Shown here piece after piece: positions 1 through 8,022 of a DNA stretch of 64,000 nucleotides. Position 1 is the stretch's first letter; each line of letters starts with the position of its first letter. Source of the stretch: Corynebacterium tuberculostearicum (lineage in GTDB: Bacteria; Actinomycetota; Actinomycetes; Mycobacteriales; Mycobacteriaceae); assembly GCF_013408445.1 (NCBI RefSeq), contig NZ_JACBZL010000001.1, forward strand, positions 2,046,001-2,110,000. The letters are read 5' to 3'. A model generated the notes under the pieces. It ran no database searches and had not been told where the DNA came from. It saw only the letters and a program-made list of their open reading frames with translations. Both the position numbers and the translations under genes were made by a program.

Positions 1-1
1 G

Positions 2-493
2 GCAACCCTGGCGCAGTCCCAGGAGCGCATCGACCGCCTCATGGGCGTGCGCGGTGAGAACCCGCACGGTCCGTCCTACTACCACCGCCAGCTGGGCGAT
101 ATCCTCTACCACGGCTGCGGTGTGTCCCGTAACGTGGAAGACCTCAAGGCCGCCATCACCAAGATCCGCGAGCTGCGCGAGGACTTCTGGGCTAATGTCC
201 GCATCCCGGGCGAGGCCAATGACATGAACCAGGTGCTGGAGTACGGCCTGCGCGTTGCCGACTACCTGGACTTGGGTGAGCTCATGTGTGTTGACGCTCT
301 GGACCGCGATGAGTCCTGTGGCGCTCACTTCCGCGAGGACCACCTCACCGAGGACGGCGAGGCAGAACGCGATGATGAGAACTGGTGCTTCGTTTCCGCA
401 TGGGAGCCGGGCGCAAATAAGAACGAGTTCATCCGCCACGCCGAGCCGCTGTACTTTGATTCGATCCCGCTGATGACAAGGAACTACAAGTAA
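2..493 (+). CDS. sdhA: Succinate dehydrogenase flavoprotein subunit, 3' end only
   Basis: Frame 2 is open from the window edge to the TAA at 491-493, so the start codon lies outside. The visible 163 residues are the C-terminal helical and capping part of a succinate dehydrogenase/fumarate reductase flavoprotein, ending in a segment with PLYFDSIPL. The FAD-binding Rossmann part is not in view. The enzyme would oxidise succinate at the membrane and feed electrons to menaquinone. It overlaps sdhB by one base (TAATG), indicating translational coupling. Assignment rests on the C-terminal pattern and on the sdhB neighbour. Confidence 0.93.
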   Translation, partial: ATLAQSQERIDRLMGVRGENPHGPSYYHRQLGDILYHGCGVSRNVEDLKAAITKIRELREDFWANVRIPGEANDMNQVLEYGLRVADYLDLGELMCVDALDRDESCGAHFREDHLTEDGEAERDDENWCFVSAWEPGANKNEFIRHAEPLYFDSIPLMTRNYK

Positions 494-1242
494 TGAAACT
501 GACACTTGAGATCTGGCGTCAAGCCGGACCGACCCAAGAAGGCCATTTCGAGACCGTCCAGGTGGATGACGCCTCTGAGCAGATGTCCATCCTGGAGCTG
601 CTGGACCACGTTAACGAGGGCTACATTGAGCGCGGCGAAGAGCCCTTCGCCTTCGCTTCTGACTGCCGTGAGGGCATCTGCGGTACCTGTGGTTTGACCG
701 TCAATGGTCGCCCGCACGGCCCTGGCCAGAACACCCCTGCCTGCCAGCAGCGCCTGTTCAACTTCACCGATGGCCAGACCGTCAAGCTGGAGCCATTCCG
801 TTCCGCTGCCTACCCCGTCATCAAGGACATGGTCGTAGACCGCGCGGCACTGGATCACGTCATGGAGCAGGGCGGCTACGTCTCCATGGATGCTGGTACC
901 GCTCCGGATGCGGATACCATGCACCTCAACCACGAGACCGCCGAGTACTCGCTGGACCACGCTGCCTGCATTGGCTGCGGTGCCTGCGTTGCTGCCTGCC
1001 CGAACGGTGCGGCTCACCTGTTTACCGGCGCGAAGCTGGTGCACCTTTCCCTGATGCCACTGGGCAAGGAAGAGCGTGGCCGCCGTGCTCGCAACATGGT
1101 CGACGACCTGGAAGCCAACTTTGGCCACTGCTCCCTCTACGGTGAGTGTGCCGATGTCTGCCCGGCTGGCGTTCCGCTGACTGCAGTTTCTGCGGTTACC
1201 CGCGAACGTGCACGTGCTGCTTTCCGTGGCAAGGACGACTAA
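493..1242 (+). CDS. sdhB: Succinate dehydrogenase iron-sulfur subunit
   Basis: A 249-residue protein with the three-cluster layout of SdhB/FrdB. An N-terminal ferredoxin-like domain has CREGICGTCG plus a later Cys near residues 56-80 ([2Fe-2S]). CIGCGACVAACPNG lies near 156-170 and CSLYGECADVCPAG near 213-228 ([4Fe-4S] and [3Fe-4S]). It passes electrons from the SdhA flavin to quinone. The ATG shares a base with the sdhA stop. Length is normal for the actinobacterial menaquinone-linked enzyme. The membrane subunit sdhC is probably upstream of sdhA, as in other corynebacteria, outside the window. Confidence 0.95.
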   Translation: MKLTLEIWRQAGPTQEGHFETVQVDDASEQMSILELLDHVNEGYIERGEEPFAFASDCREGICGTCGLTVNGRPHGPGQNTPACQQRLFNFTDGQTVKLEPFRSAAYPVIKDMVVDRAALDHVMEQGGYVSMDAGTAPDADTMHLNHETAEYSLDHAACIGCGACVAACPNGAAHLFTGAKLVHLSLMPLGKEERGRRARNMVDDLEANFGHCSLYGECADVCPAGVPLTAVSAVTRERARAAFRGKDD

Positions 1243-1298
1243 GCTAAGGTTATTCCGTAGGAATACTAGGAACGAGAGAAAGACAGAAAGACTCCGCC

Positions 1299-1673
1299 AT
1301 GAGCGATAACACCCACGCAGTCGCTGACTACGCCAGCGAGACCTACCCGGAGTTCTCCGGCAAGATTCAGGACACCTACATTGAGGGCTACGATCCAGTA
1401 TCCTTCGGTGCTCCTCACTCTTCCCTTCTGCGCACCTCCACCTGGGTGGGCATGGGTCTGATCCTGTCTTGCCTCCCAGCCGCCGGCATCCTCATCTGGG
1501 GCCTTGGCGTGTGGGATACCCCGCTGGGCACTGCCGGTGAGGGCAACTACTCCCTGACCATCATCATCGGCATTATCGCTCTGGTGGCTGTGGCTATCGC
1601 CGCATTCGGCACCGTCCACTACGGCCGCCGCTACTACCGCAAGTACCGCAAGGAAACCGGCCGAGCTAACTAA
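1299..1673 (+). CDS. Small membrane protein downstream of sdhB
   Basis: A 124-residue protein with a polar N-terminus (about 45 residues), two hydrophobic segments at roughly residues 47-68 and 85-108, and a basic tail with a YGRRYYRKYRK run. This predicts two membrane spans with a cytoplasmic basic end. The gap to sdhB is 56 bp and the same terminator (1721-1772) closes the unit, so it is probably the last gene of the sdh operon. A small membrane gene occurs at this place in other corynebacteria. I recognise no domain; a link to the SDH complex is inference from position only. Confidence 0.8.
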   Translation: MSDNTHAVADYASETYPEFSGKIQDTYIEGYDPVSFGAPHSSLLRTSTWVGMGLILSCLPAAGILIWGLGVWDTPLGTAGEGNYSLTIIIGIIALVAVAIAAFGTVHYGRRYYRKYRKETGRAN

Positions 1674-1720
1674 GGCAGCTGCCTAATCTAGGCATTGCCT
1701 AAGTTTCTGTACTGACTCGA

Positions 1721-1772
1721 CGCAACCCCCGCCTCCATTAGCATGTTCACCGTGCAGGAGGCGGGGGTTGCG
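1721..1772 (+). terminator. Strong hairpin closing the sdh operon
   Basis: A perfect 16-bp inverted repeat: cgcaacccccgcctcc (1721-1736) pairs with 1757-1772, loop of 20 nt. There is no U-run afterwards, but the stem is long and very G+C-rich and sits between the sdh unit and the separately expressed gene at 1925. Confidence 0.75.
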
Positions 1773-1924
1773 TGATCTCTCACCATCTAAACGACTCTGC
1801 CGCTAGCAGGTGGTAGCGATTCAACAAGTCGCTGGAATGACGGCAACCACCGGGCGTGTCCGAGGTGGGCACTAGTGTTATAGAACGAAGCTGAAATACA
1901 CTTTCACAACCTCAAGGAGAACTC

Positions 1925-3259
1925 ATGACGCACCGCGCGGACGAAGGCCTCGAAAGGGCTACGGCATCGGCATCGTCGGGTGCTGCTTCCGTGCCGCAGG
2001 CTGGCAACCAGGAGGCGCGGCGGGCGGATCTGCGCCGTTGGAAAGCGATTGCGCTGTCGTTCCTGATTGGTGCGGCGGTGATCTTTTTGGGGTGTTCGTG
2101 GTGGCAGGCGTCGGAAAGCGGGGCTCCCGTCTGGGTGGGCTACGTGCGCGCAGCGGCGGAGGCCGGCATGGTGGGCGGTCTGGCGGACTGGTTTGCGGTG
2201 ACCGCGCTATTTCGCCGGCCGTTGGGGCTGCCCATCCCGCATACGGCGCTGATTCCGAATAATAAGGACCGCGTGGGCGATGCCTTAAGTGACTTTGTGG
2301 AGGAGAACTTCCTTACCGCGGATGCGCTTAGCGCCAAGGTGCGGGAGGCGGAGCTGCCGCTATGGCTGGCACGCCAGGGCGTGGAGCCCGGCAAGGCGGA
2401 GGAGGTCTCCGCGTGGATTGGCGAGCGTGCCGCCAGCGTGGTGGAGGATCTCGACCCCGAAGAAGCAGAGCAATTCATCCGCACCCAAGTCATGGACCGC
2501 CTGGCCGAACCAGAGTGGGGCCCGCCGCTGGGTAGGTTGCTGGAGGGCTATATTGCAGACGGCAAGGCACGTCCACTGGAAGATGACCTCATTGAGTGGG
2601 CACACGGCAAAATTTTGAGTATGGAGCCCACCGTGGTCACAGCCATCGATGAGCGCATGCCGGGGTGGGCGCCGCGCTTTGCCCGCGAGATGGTGGGGGA
2701 GAAGGTCTATACCGAGCTCGTGGAATTCGCCGATGAGGTGCGCCGCAACGGCAACCACGAGGCCCGCCTGGCCATTCGCCGCAACCTGTCCAAGCTGGCC
2801 TCAGACCTGCAGTGGGATGAGGACATGCGTGGGCGCATTGAGGGCATCAAGCAAGAGATGCTCGCCTCCGACCAAGCCCAGCAGGCACCGGCGGCCATGT
2901 GGCGCACGGTATCCACCACGCTCATTGACCAGCTCAATGACCCAGAGTCCTTCCTGCGCCAGAAGATTACGGCGAAGGTAAAGGAGCTCGCGCACCGCCT
3001 GCTCGAGGACTCCGAATTCTTAGCCCAGGCCAATGCCCTCGTGGATAAGGCCGCGCGCTACGCGGTGGAGAAATTCGCCCCGGAAATTATCGCGATTATC
3101 CCGGAGACCATCAAGCGCTGGGATGCGGAGGAAGCCTCCCACAATATCGAGCTCATGGTGGGCAAGGACCTGCAGTTTATTCGTTTGAACGGCACTATCG
3201 TCGGTTCCCTGGCAGGATTGGTGATATTCGCGATTAACCACCTGATCTTTGGTGCTTAA
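1925..3259 (+). CDS. DUF445 family membrane protein
   Basis: A 444-residue protein. After a polar Ala/Ser-rich head there is a membrane segment around residues 42-58, then the DUF445 signature region with GGLADWFAVTALFRRP and LPIPHTALIPNNKDRVG (about 80-120). A long helical, charged middle follows, and a second hydrophobic segment lies at the extreme C-terminus (about 420-443). The family is conserved in actinobacteria and its function is unknown. The ATG follows a clear Shine-Dalgarno (aaggaga, 1915-1921). It heads a unit of four closely spaced genes (1925-4521). Confidence 0.88.
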   Translation: MTHRADEGLERATASASSGAASVPQAGNQEARRADLRRWKAIALSFLIGAAVIFLGCSWWQASESGAPVWVGYVRAAAEAGMVGGLADWFAVTALFRRPLGLPIPHTALIPNNKDRVGDALSDFVEENFLTADALSAKVREAELPLWLARQGVEPGKAEEVSAWIGERAASVVEDLDPEEAEQFIRTQVMDRLAEPEWGPPLGRLLEGYIADGKARPLEDDLIEWAHGKILSMEPTVVTAIDERMPGWAPRFAREMVGEKVYTELVEFADEVRRNGNHEARLAIRRNLSKLASDLQWDEDMRGRIEGIKQEMLASDQAQQAPAAMWRTVSTTLIDQLNDPESFLRQKITAKVKELAHRLLEDSEFLAQANALVDKAARYAVEKFAPEIIAIIPETIKRWDAEEASHNIELMVGKDLQFIRLNGTIVGSLAGLVIFAINHLIFGA

Positions 3260-3278
3260 ACACAAGGAGTAATGAGCA

Positions 3279-3716
3279 ATGAGCGATAATAAGAAGATTT
3301 TCGATTCCCTGAAGGATGCCGGCAGCGCTGCTTTTGAGGTAGCCAAGGACTTCGGTGGGCGCCTGCAAGAAGAGCGCACCCAGCACGCTCAAGGCGCGCA
3401 GGCACACAGCCCCTACGGCGCCACCGGCAAGGATGGCTTGGTGGACAAGGCCACCGCCACCGCGAAGGAATTTGGTGCTTCCTTGAAGAAGGCCGCGGAC
3501 GGCACCCGCGAGTCCGCGTCGTTCGCTGACGCTAAGGGCAAGTTCTCCACCGCCTATCAAGAGACCCGTGGGGGCGTCATGGACGCCTATAATTCCGCCC
3601 AGGCCCGCCGCGCGGAAAAGAAGAATGGCGCGCGCCCCGGCCAGAATTCGGCTCCTTCGCAGGGCGATAATATTATCGATGGCGAAGTAATCGACACCGA
3701 CGACCCACAGAATTAA
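3279..3716 (+). CDS. Charged, probably helical protein of unknown function (HbhA position)
   Basis: 145 residues, no membrane span and no signal peptide; rich in Ala, Lys, Glu and Asp, with alternating charged helices in residues 1-110 and a disordered polar tail. It follows the DUF445 gene by 19 bp with aaggag upstream of the start. In M. tuberculosis the gene before the DUF2516 gene (Rv0476) is hbhA (Rv0475), so this is the positional equivalent. I cannot show sequence homology by eye, and the Lys-rich C-terminal repeat of HbhA is absent. Function unassigned. Confidence 0.7.
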   Translation: MSDNKKIFDSLKDAGSAAFEVAKDFGGRLQEERTQHAQGAQAHSPYGATGKDGLVDKATATAKEFGASLKKAADGTRESASFADAKGKFSTAYQETRGGVMDAYNSAQARRAEKKNGARPGQNSAPSQGDNIIDGEVIDTDDPQN

Positions 3717-3721
3717 TCTGC

Positions 3722-4012
3722 ATGTATTTCCTTTATGAACTTGCCTGGAATCTAGACAGCTACATCTTCCGAATCCTCACCCTGACCGCCATCGTCGGTG
3801 CGGTGCTCGCTGCTATTACGCGCGAGGATGCCTTCCGCGCCGGCGACCGTCAGGGCAAGTGGGTGTGGGTTGGCCTGCTGGCGGGCTCGGCGGTAGCGAT
3901 GGCCACCGGCATGCCATTCCTGTCCTGGATCGGCACGGTCATTACCGGCGTGTACTGGTTTGATGTGCGCCCGCAGCTCAAGGCCATCATCAACGGCGAT
4001 TACAGCTACTAA
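3722..4012 (+). CDS. DUF2516 family membrane protein
   Basis: 96 residues with three hydrophobic stretches (about 15-33, 46-62 and 65-82). A conserved pattern ending in TGVYWFDVRPQLK is typical of the actinobacterial DUF2516 family (Rv0476 type). Function unknown. It lies 5 bp after the previous stop and overlaps the next gene by one base (TAATG at 4010-4014), so it is co-translated with the DeoC-like gene. Confidence 0.85.
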   Translation: MYFLYELAWNLDSYIFRILTLTAIVGAVLAAITREDAFRAGDRQGKWVWVGLLAGSAVAMATGMPFLSWIGTVITGVYWFDVRPQLKAIINGDYSY

Positions 4013-4521
4013 TGCTTAACCTGCTTGCTGCCCCGGCCGCGACGGTCAAGGACCGCGCCGCCGATAACACCGTCGTGGTCTCCCCGCACCATGTTTCCAT
4101 TGCCGCGGGGGCCGGCGCGGCCGATATCATCTCCGTCGCCGGCTATCCCACCGGCCGCCACCACACGCTCATCAAGGCCTCTGAGGCGCGCTTGGCCATC
4201 CAGTCGGGCGCCAGCGAGGTGTGGGTCAGCCTTGATGAGACCGTGACGGATGCCAATGCCGTGCTCTCCGAGCTCATCGCCATCCGCGAGGCCTGCCCGG
4301 ATCCGGCCCGCTTAGGCCTCATCGTCCCAGACGCCCCGCTTGCCGACGCCGCCCTCAACGCCGCCCACCAAGCCGGCTACCAGCGCCTCATTGTGCGCAG
4401 CTCCGCGGCCGCAGGCGCGGACCGCGCGGAATCCGGTGCCGGTGAAGAAGGCATGAAAAAAGGACCGGCGTTGGCCGCTGCCACGCTTCCGGTCCTCGAG
4501 TTTCCCGCTGCTTTGGTTTAG
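4012..4521 (+). CDS. Short, degenerate DeoC-like (deoxyribose-phosphate aldolase fold) protein
   Basis: 169 residues matching the N-terminal two thirds of DeoC. VVVSPHHVSIA corresponds to the family VCVNPxxV block, and the block around VAGYPTGRHHT with LIKASEA corresponds to GFPLGxxxTxxKxxEA. Family members are usually about 220 residues. The usual catalytic Asp in the E-(I/V)-D-(M/V) block is replaced (SEVWVSLDE). The VKTSTG motif with the Schiff-base Lys reads LIVRSSAA, and the region of the proton-relay Lys is missing. Position matches deoC of related genomes (Rv0478). It is probably a pseudoenzyme. Its stop overlaps the convergent gene by four bases (TTAG). Confidence 0.75.
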   Translation: MLNLLAAPAATVKDRAADNTVVVSPHHVSIAAGAGAADIISVAGYPTGRHHTLIKASEARLAIQSGASEVWVSLDETVTDANAVLSELIAIREACPDPARLGLIVPDAPLADAALNAAHQAGYQRLIVRSSAAAGADRAESGAGEEGMKKGPALAAATLPVLEFPAALV

Positions 4522-5366
4522 GCGGCTTCCGTCTGCGCGTCTTGCTGCGGCGCGCCATTGTTGGCCCCACCATTGCCGGTGGCGCCCTCGCCACCGGCCA
4601 GTTTATCCATGTCGTTCATCGGAACATCGGTGCCGGTAATGGTGAGCTTGAGTTCGCCATCGAGCACCTCTACGGAATCGACGTTCATGTCCGAGCCCAC
4701 GAACTGATCCGACATGCCGTTTTGCAGCGCGGAGGAGATGGCTTCGGTAGCCTGCTCCGGCAGCTCAAGGCCGAAGATGGCGGCCTCGGTGGCGCGGATA
4801 TCGAGCTTTCCATCGTGGGCGGTGGGCTCCAGCGACAGGTTGGCCAGGCCGCCGGCGAACTTCACGTCCAGCACATGGTCCTGCTCATTGGCGGTAATCT
4901 CCGTGACCACCATATTGCCTACCTTGTCGCTGCCGGCCTGCTCAGAAATGCCCTTCTGGAAGGAGGCCAGCAGGTAGTCATCCGGCACGGTGGTAGAAGC
5001 GCGCAGCTTACCGGCCACCGGATTGTCCTGGTCGGTGCTCATATCTTCCACGTGGATCTCGGAGGCAGGCTGGCCCTTGATCTCAGTGCCGTCGATTTGC
5101 AGGGTGGACGGCGTGGTCATATCCATCTGGGAAATGGAACCCTGTAACAGCCCCAACAGGAGCGGGCTGCCGCCGAAGCTGACGGAGGGGTCTTCTTTGA
5201 CCTGGATGCCCTCTTGCTCAGCGGCCTCGTTGAACTGCGAGGTCATCTGGTGGCCGATGAACCAGCGCAGGCCGAACTCGGCCAGCAAGATGAGCACGAG
5301 GAGTGCTACGAGGATGCCAATGATGATTTTCCAGGCGAGTGAGCCCGCCGATTTCTTCGAAGCCAT
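4518..5366 (-). CDS. LmeA-like (DUF2993) lipid-binding envelope protein
   Basis: The likely start is the ATG at 5366 (MASKKSAGSLAWK), giving 282 residues; the frame stays open upstream but that part shadows the methyltransferase gene. A basic N-terminus is followed by one membrane anchor (about residues 13-30). A large extracytoplasmic domain with beta-rich repeats and GSPLLLGLLQGSI is typical of DUF2993. LmeA of mycobacteria binds phospholipid and acts in lipomannan maturation; a similar role here is inference. The C-terminal 30 residues are a Gly/Asn/Ala/Gln-rich tail. It lies downstream of the methyltransferase on the same strand. Confidence 0.82.
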   Translation of the reverse strand: MASKKSAGSLAWKIIIGILVALLVLILLAEFGLRWFIGHQMTSQFNEAAEQEGIQVKEDPSVSFGGSPLLLGLLQGSISQMDMTTPSTLQIDGTEIKGQPASEIHVEDMSTDQDNPVAGKLRASTTVPDDYLLASFQKGISEQAGSDKVGNMVVTEITANEQDHVLDVKFAGGLANLSLEPTAHDGKLDIRATEAAIFGLELPEQATEAISSALQNGMSDQFVGSDMNVDSVEVLDGELKLTITGTDVPMNDMDKLAGGEGATGNGGANNGAPQQDAQTEAA

Positions 5367-5430
5367 GCGTACCAGTGTGGCGCATGAGACGGCGCGGGGC
5401 AAAGTCTGCGGTGAAGTTAGCAGGACATTT

Positions 5431-6243
5431 TTAACCTTGCGGCGCCACCGATTCCCAGTCCACGGTGAGCACATTATCGCGCAGGCGCCGGCGGACGGGG
5501 TGGATGTTAAAGGGGGCGTCGGCAAGCATGGCGCGTGCCCTACGCCAGCGCACACGAGGGCCGTAAGGCGCCCAGCCGGCAGCGCGGTCCCAAGCTTCGT
5601 CGGCGGCCTGAAGCAGCTCATGGATGGGCTCGCCGGGCACGTTGCGGTGGATGAGGATTTTGGGCAGGCGCTCGGCAATATCGGAGGGGCGCGCCACATC
5701 GAACGGGTCCCACGCCAGGGTGAGCGTCCGCGGACCATGGGCATCCAGCAGCAACCAGGCCGCGCGCCGGCCGAGCTCATCGCAGGTGCCCTCCACAAAG
5801 AAGCCGCCCGGGGCGAGGCGGGAACACACCGTCTGCCAGGCCTCTTCCACCTGGTCCACGTCATACTGGCGCAGCACATTAAACGCGCGCACCAGCTGCG
5901 GCCGGTAGCCGGCCAGCTCAAAACCGCCCAGCTCGAAGCGCACGCCATCGCGCGGCGGCAGCACCCGGTCCGGGTGGATTTCTAATCCGCGCACGTCTAC
6001 CCGCGGATTCGCCCGGCGCAGCCACCCTGCCCACTCGACGGTGGTGGCATGCGAGGCCCCGTAGCCCACGTCAAGCGCCAGCGGCGTATCCACATGCCGC
6101 AGCAGCGCGGAAATCTCCGGGTGCGCGAGCATCCACCTATCGCAGCGCCGCAGCCGGTTGTGATTGGTGGTGCCGCGGGTAATAACGCCAAAAGGCCGAC
6201 CCGCAGCTGCGCTGGCGCGCAGATTATGTGCGTGGTCGGCCAT
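5431..6243 (-). CDS. SAM-dependent methyltransferase, class I
   Basis: 270 residues. The SAM-binding motif I appears as LALDVGYGASHATTVEW (about residues 56-72), followed by an acidic motif II (VDVRGLEIHPDRV) and a post-motif region FNVLRQYDVDQVEEAW. The family usually reads D-x-G-x-G-x-x, and this matches. The substrate is unknown. The ATG at 6243 opens the protein with MADHAHNLRASAAAGRP. It is followed on the same strand by the LmeA-like gene after 64 bp. A DNA, RNA or lipid target cannot be decided from sequence alone. Confidence 0.8.
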   Translation of the reverse strand: MADHAHNLRASAAAGRPFGVITRGTTNHNRLRRCDRWMLAHPEISALLRHVDTPLALDVGYGASHATTVEWAGWLRRANPRVDVRGLEIHPDRVLPPRDGVRFELGGFELAGYRPQLVRAFNVLRQYDVDQVEEAWQTVCSRLAPGGFFVEGTCDELGRRAAWLLLDAHGPRTLTLAWDPFDVARPSDIAERLPKILIHRNVPGEPIHELLQAADEAWDRAAGWAPYGPRVRWRRARAMLADAPFNIHPVRRRLRDNVLTVDWESVAPQG

Positions 6244-6263
6244 AGATATTGGGTCTTAAGAAC

Positions 6264-6755
6264 TTAGGCGTTCTCAGAGATCCACTGTTCGGTCAGCTTG
6301 CCCTCGTTATCGAAGAGCTCGCCCAGGGACTCGCCCACCTTCGGCTCGATGGCGGCGCCCATCATCGGGATATTGACGGAAATCTCGTTGACGTAGGACA
6401 GCTTGGTCATTTCGCCCTCGCCAGCCAGGGAGATATCGCCCTTGAAATCAACCGGGGTGCCCTTGACATCCGCGGTGTAGTTAACGTCAGCAGCCTCACC
6501 ATTGAGCTCGCCCACGGTAACCACGCGCTTGACCTTCAGGTCCTGGGAGACCATGGCGCGCACTGCCTCTGGCAGCAGGGTGGTCGGCAGAACCTCGAAG
6601 AGGGTGGCTACGTTATCGCTGAAGTCGTGCACCTGGCCCGCCTCAGGGGAGAGGTTGGCCACGATGTACTCCCAGTATTCCTTGGTGAGCAGCGCCTTGT
6701 GAACCTTTTCGATGGGCTGATTGATGGTTACGGTGTTTTCACTACGGGTTGACAT
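6264..6755 (-). CDS. DUF2505 family protein (SRPBCC-like)
   Basis: The start is ATG 6755 (MSTRSENTVTINQPIEKV), giving 163 residues. The pattern of an N-terminal beta strand, PIEKVHKALLTKEYWEYI helix and several later strands fits DUF2505, a helix-grip lipid/ligand-binding fold common in corynebacteria and mycobacteria. No signal peptide. The start is supported by a -10 box TAGTCT exactly 7 nt upstream on the minus strand (6763-6768), so the transcript is probably leaderless. Transcribed divergently from murB. Confidence 0.82.
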   Translation of the reverse strand: MSTRSENTVTINQPIEKVHKALLTKEYWEYIVANLSPEAGQVHDFSDNVATLFEVLPTTLLPEAVRAMVSQDLKVKRVVTVGELNGEAADVNYTADVKGTPVDFKGDISLAGEGEMTKLSYVNEISVNIPMMGAAIEPKVGESLGELFDNEGKLTEQWISENA

Positions 6756-6762
6756 GCCTAAC

Positions 6763-6772
6763 AGACTACCTT
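6763..6772. promoter_or_regulatory. Overlapping divergent -10 boxes for two leaderless genes
   Basis: Minus strand: TAGTCT (6763-6768), then 7 nt, then the ATG of the DUF2505 gene at 6755. Plus strand: TACCTT (6767-6772), then 7 nt, then a GTG at 6780 for murB. The two hexamers share the dinucleotide at 6767-6768, so the two polymerase sites exclude each other. Confidence 0.6.
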
Positions 6773-6779
6773 GGTAGGC

Positions 6780-7886
6780 GTGCTTGATAAATCTTTGACG
6801 CAACAGCTCACAGCGATCGACGGCGTGGAACTGGACCCCGCCGCCACCTTCGCGGACCTGACTACGCTGCGTGTAGGCGGAAAACCGCAGGCCGCACTGC
6901 GCTGCTCGCAGCCGGAGGCCGCCGTTGCCGTGGTGCGTGCCCTTGATCACGCCGAAGTGAAATTCATCGTCGTTGGCGGCGGCTCCAACCTCTTGGTGGC
7001 CGATGGCGCCGTGGATCTCGTCGCGGTCGTCCTCGACTTCGACGAGGTCTCCATGGACACCGAAACCGGCGTGGTGCGCGCGCAAGCCGGCGCCGTCTGG
7101 GATGACGTAGTGGCCCGCTCCGTGCAGCTCGGCCTGGGCGGCATCGAGTGCCTTTCCGGCATCCCCGGCACCGTGGGCGCGGTCCCCGTGCAGAATGTGG
7201 GTGCCTATGGCGCGGAGATCTCCGAGGTCCTTACCCGCGTGCGCCTTTATAACCGCCGCACCGATACCGATGAGTGGGTCCCCGCCTCCGACCTAGAGCT
7301 GGCCTATCGCTATTCCAACCTAAAATTCACCGGCCGCGCCGTGGTGCTGGAGGTGGAGCTGCAGCTCGATAACGAGGGCCTTTCCCGCCCGCTGCGCTTT
7401 GGCCAGCTCACCCAGAACCCGGGCGAGCGCCGCCCCGTGGCCGAGGTTCGCGAGGAGGTTTTGAAGCTCCGCCACGGCAAGGGCATGGTGCTCGACCCCA
7501 CCGACCATGACACCTGGTCCGCCGGCTCCTTCTTTACCAATCCGGTGGTGGATTCCGCTCTTGCCGACGCCGTCCAGGCCAAAGTCCGAGCCTCGCTTGG
7601 CGACGCCACCGCAGACTCCATGCCCCGCCACCCCTCTGCCGAGACCGGCCGGGAAAAGCTGTCCGCCGCCTGGCTCATTGACCGCGCCGGGTTTGCCAAG
7701 GGCTATCCGGGCTCCGGCCGGGCCACCCTCTCGACGAAGCACACGCTGGCGCTGACCAACCGCGGCGAGGCCACAGCCGCCGATATCGTGGGCCTCGCCC
7801 GCACCATCCGTGACGGCGTCCACGAAACCTTCGGCGTGGAACTCGTGCCCGAACCCGTGTGGATCGGCCTTTCCCTCGACGAGTAG
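6780..7886 (+). CDS. murB: UDP-N-acetylmuramate dehydrogenase
   Basis: Reduces UDP-GlcNAc-enolpyruvate to UDP-MurNAc with NADPH and FAD in the cytoplasm. Motifs: LRVGGKPQAALRC, GGGSNLL, the FAD-domain block ECLSGIPGTVGAVPVQNVG, the substrate-domain SAGSFFTNP with the catalytic Ser, and SAAWLIDRAGFAKGY near the end. 368 residues from GTG 6780, the usual length. A TTG at 6771 is also in frame, but GTG 6780 has TACCTT exactly 7 nt upstream and no Shine-Dalgarno is present, so a leaderless GTG start is preferred. Ends at a bidirectional terminator shared with luxS. Confidence 0.93.
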   Translation: MLDKSLTQQLTAIDGVELDPAATFADLTTLRVGGKPQAALRCSQPEAAVAVVRALDHAEVKFIVVGGGSNLLVADGAVDLVAVVLDFDEVSMDTETGVVRAQAGAVWDDVVARSVQLGLGGIECLSGIPGTVGAVPVQNVGAYGAEISEVLTRVRLYNRRTDTDEWVPASDLELAYRYSNLKFTGRAVVLEVELQLDNEGLSRPLRFGQLTQNPGERRPVAEVREEVLKLRHGKGMVLDPTDHDTWSAGSFFTNPVVDSALADAVQAKVRASLGDATADSMPRHPSAETGREKLSAAWLIDRAGFAKGYPGSGRATLSTKHTLALTNRGEATAADIVGLARTIRDGVHETFGVELVPEPVWIGLSLDE

Positions 7887-7931
7887 CGCGCGACCGTGCT
7901 TTCGCTCCGAGTCTCGGGGCCTAAAACCTAC

Positions 7932-7989
7932 AAAGCAGCCACGATAGCGCCCTTAACCACGCGGTTTTCGAGTCTATCGTGGCTGCTTT
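7932..7989. terminator. Bidirectional terminator between murB and luxS
   Basis: aaagcagccacgatag (7932-7947) pairs perfectly with 7974-7989, followed by a T run on the plus strand. On the minus strand the stem ends in GCTTT and is followed by GTAGGTTTT. It lies between convergent genes and fits both. Confidence 0.85.
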
Positions 7990-8022
7990 TTCAGTTCGGC
8001 GTCTAGCGCGCCGGCGACTCGC

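Noticed and set aside
484-1128. Long minus-strand ORF opposite sdhB
   Set aside because: Lies entirely within sdhB, whose Cys clusters prove the plus-strand reading; typical shadow frame of G+C-rich DNA.
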